From positions 1 to 43,891 of the forward strand of contig NZ_MUXE01000017.1 of NCBI RefSeq assembly GCF_003063245.1: DNA of 43,891 nucleotides, written 5' to 3'. Source of the stretch: Arcobacter caeni. Its GTDB lineage: Bacteria > Campylobacterota > Campylobacteria > Campylobacterales > Arcobacteraceae. Below the pieces are notes generated by a model. It made no database searches. It worked only from the letters and a program-made list of their open reading frames with translations, and was not told where the DNA came from. The translations under genes and the position numbers were made by a program. Of this stretch, positions 43,718-43,891 are shown piece by piece (the first letter of the stretch is position 1; each line of letters opens with the position of its first letter).

Positions 43718-43891
43718 CCAAATTGACTGAAGCGCATCAAACGAAAGAATGATAGAAGCGTTGTAATTGAAGCTGGATGATCTTTAAAAATAATTATAAA
43801 CAATTTATAAAGTAATCTTTATAAACCGAATATAGAATTCTTGTAGAATAATCTGTTGTTTATTACAGATGTAAAATAAGAATAAATGTTA
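43718..43891 (+). ncRNA. Probable rRNA operon leader, partial
   Basis: About 170 nt follow the promoter with no open frame. It contains a boxA-like TGATCTTTAAAAAT (about 43778) and AT-rich pairable segments (TAATCTTTATAAACC), as in 16S rRNA leaders. The window ends before any conserved 16S sequence, so this is inference. Confidence 0.5.

Overview
This window is a very AT-rich, densely packed bacterial chromosome segment. The gene content (EI24 protein, TRAP dicarboxylate transporter, GltBD next to a YfhL-type ferredoxin and Ppx, a two-TM potassium channel with an NAD-binding domain, YqhA, and an LPS/surface glycan cluster) best fits Campylobacterota, probably Arcobacter or a relative. The taxonomic call is inference from gene content and protein style; no 16S sequence is inside the window.

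Layout. 1-5300: a small unknown gene, a radical SAM/SPASM protein whose only plausible start is a non-canonical AUA or AUU, an EI24 membrane protein, a divergent response regulator/Cache histidine kinase pair, and a glycerophosphodiester phosphodiesterase. 5308-8149 (minus): a three-gene TRAP transporter, dctM-dctQ-dctP. 8450-16793: glutamate synthase gltB-gltD, an inositol-monophosphatase-family enzyme, a ferredoxin and Ppx. 16790-26416: a tightly overlapping envelope-glycan run (lipid A acyltransferase, ELM1-like glycosyltransferase, nucleotide-sugar dehydrogenase, O-antigen ligase, four further glycosyltransferases and two paralogous polysaccharide deacetylases). 26479-35623: housekeeping genes (rpmB, K+ channel, argJ, ydcH-like, gyrA, asd, yqhA, hemE, a radical SAM protein).

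35690-35989 holds three identical tRNA-Asn(GTT) genes behind a consensus promoter. The 3' end of the third one is the left attachment site of a roughly 7.5 kb integrative element (35973-43448), bounded by a 20-nt direct repeat. The element has a minus-strand operon (OB-like small protein, RstA/Rep_trans-like rolling-circle initiator, excisionase-like HTH protein, tyrosine recombinase), an unknown 411-aa gene, a complete retron, and a second excisionase-like HTH gene. Paired TGTGCCCAAA repeats near both ends look like integrase arm sites.

The retron (40777-42832) is the most notable system. It has a promoter -10 box directly before the RNA, an msr/msd RNA with perfect 11-bp a1/a2 repeats and a 26-bp perfect msd hairpin, a 308-aa effector with a nucleoside-deoxyribosyltransferase-like N-terminus and a probable winged-helix C-terminus, and a 307-aa reverse transcriptase with YADD and VTG motifs. 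This is the architecture of Ec86/Eco1-type anti-phage retrons, here carried as cargo of a rolling-circle-type integrative element. Beyond the right attachment site lies a strong promoter and what is probably the leader of an rRNA operon running off the window.
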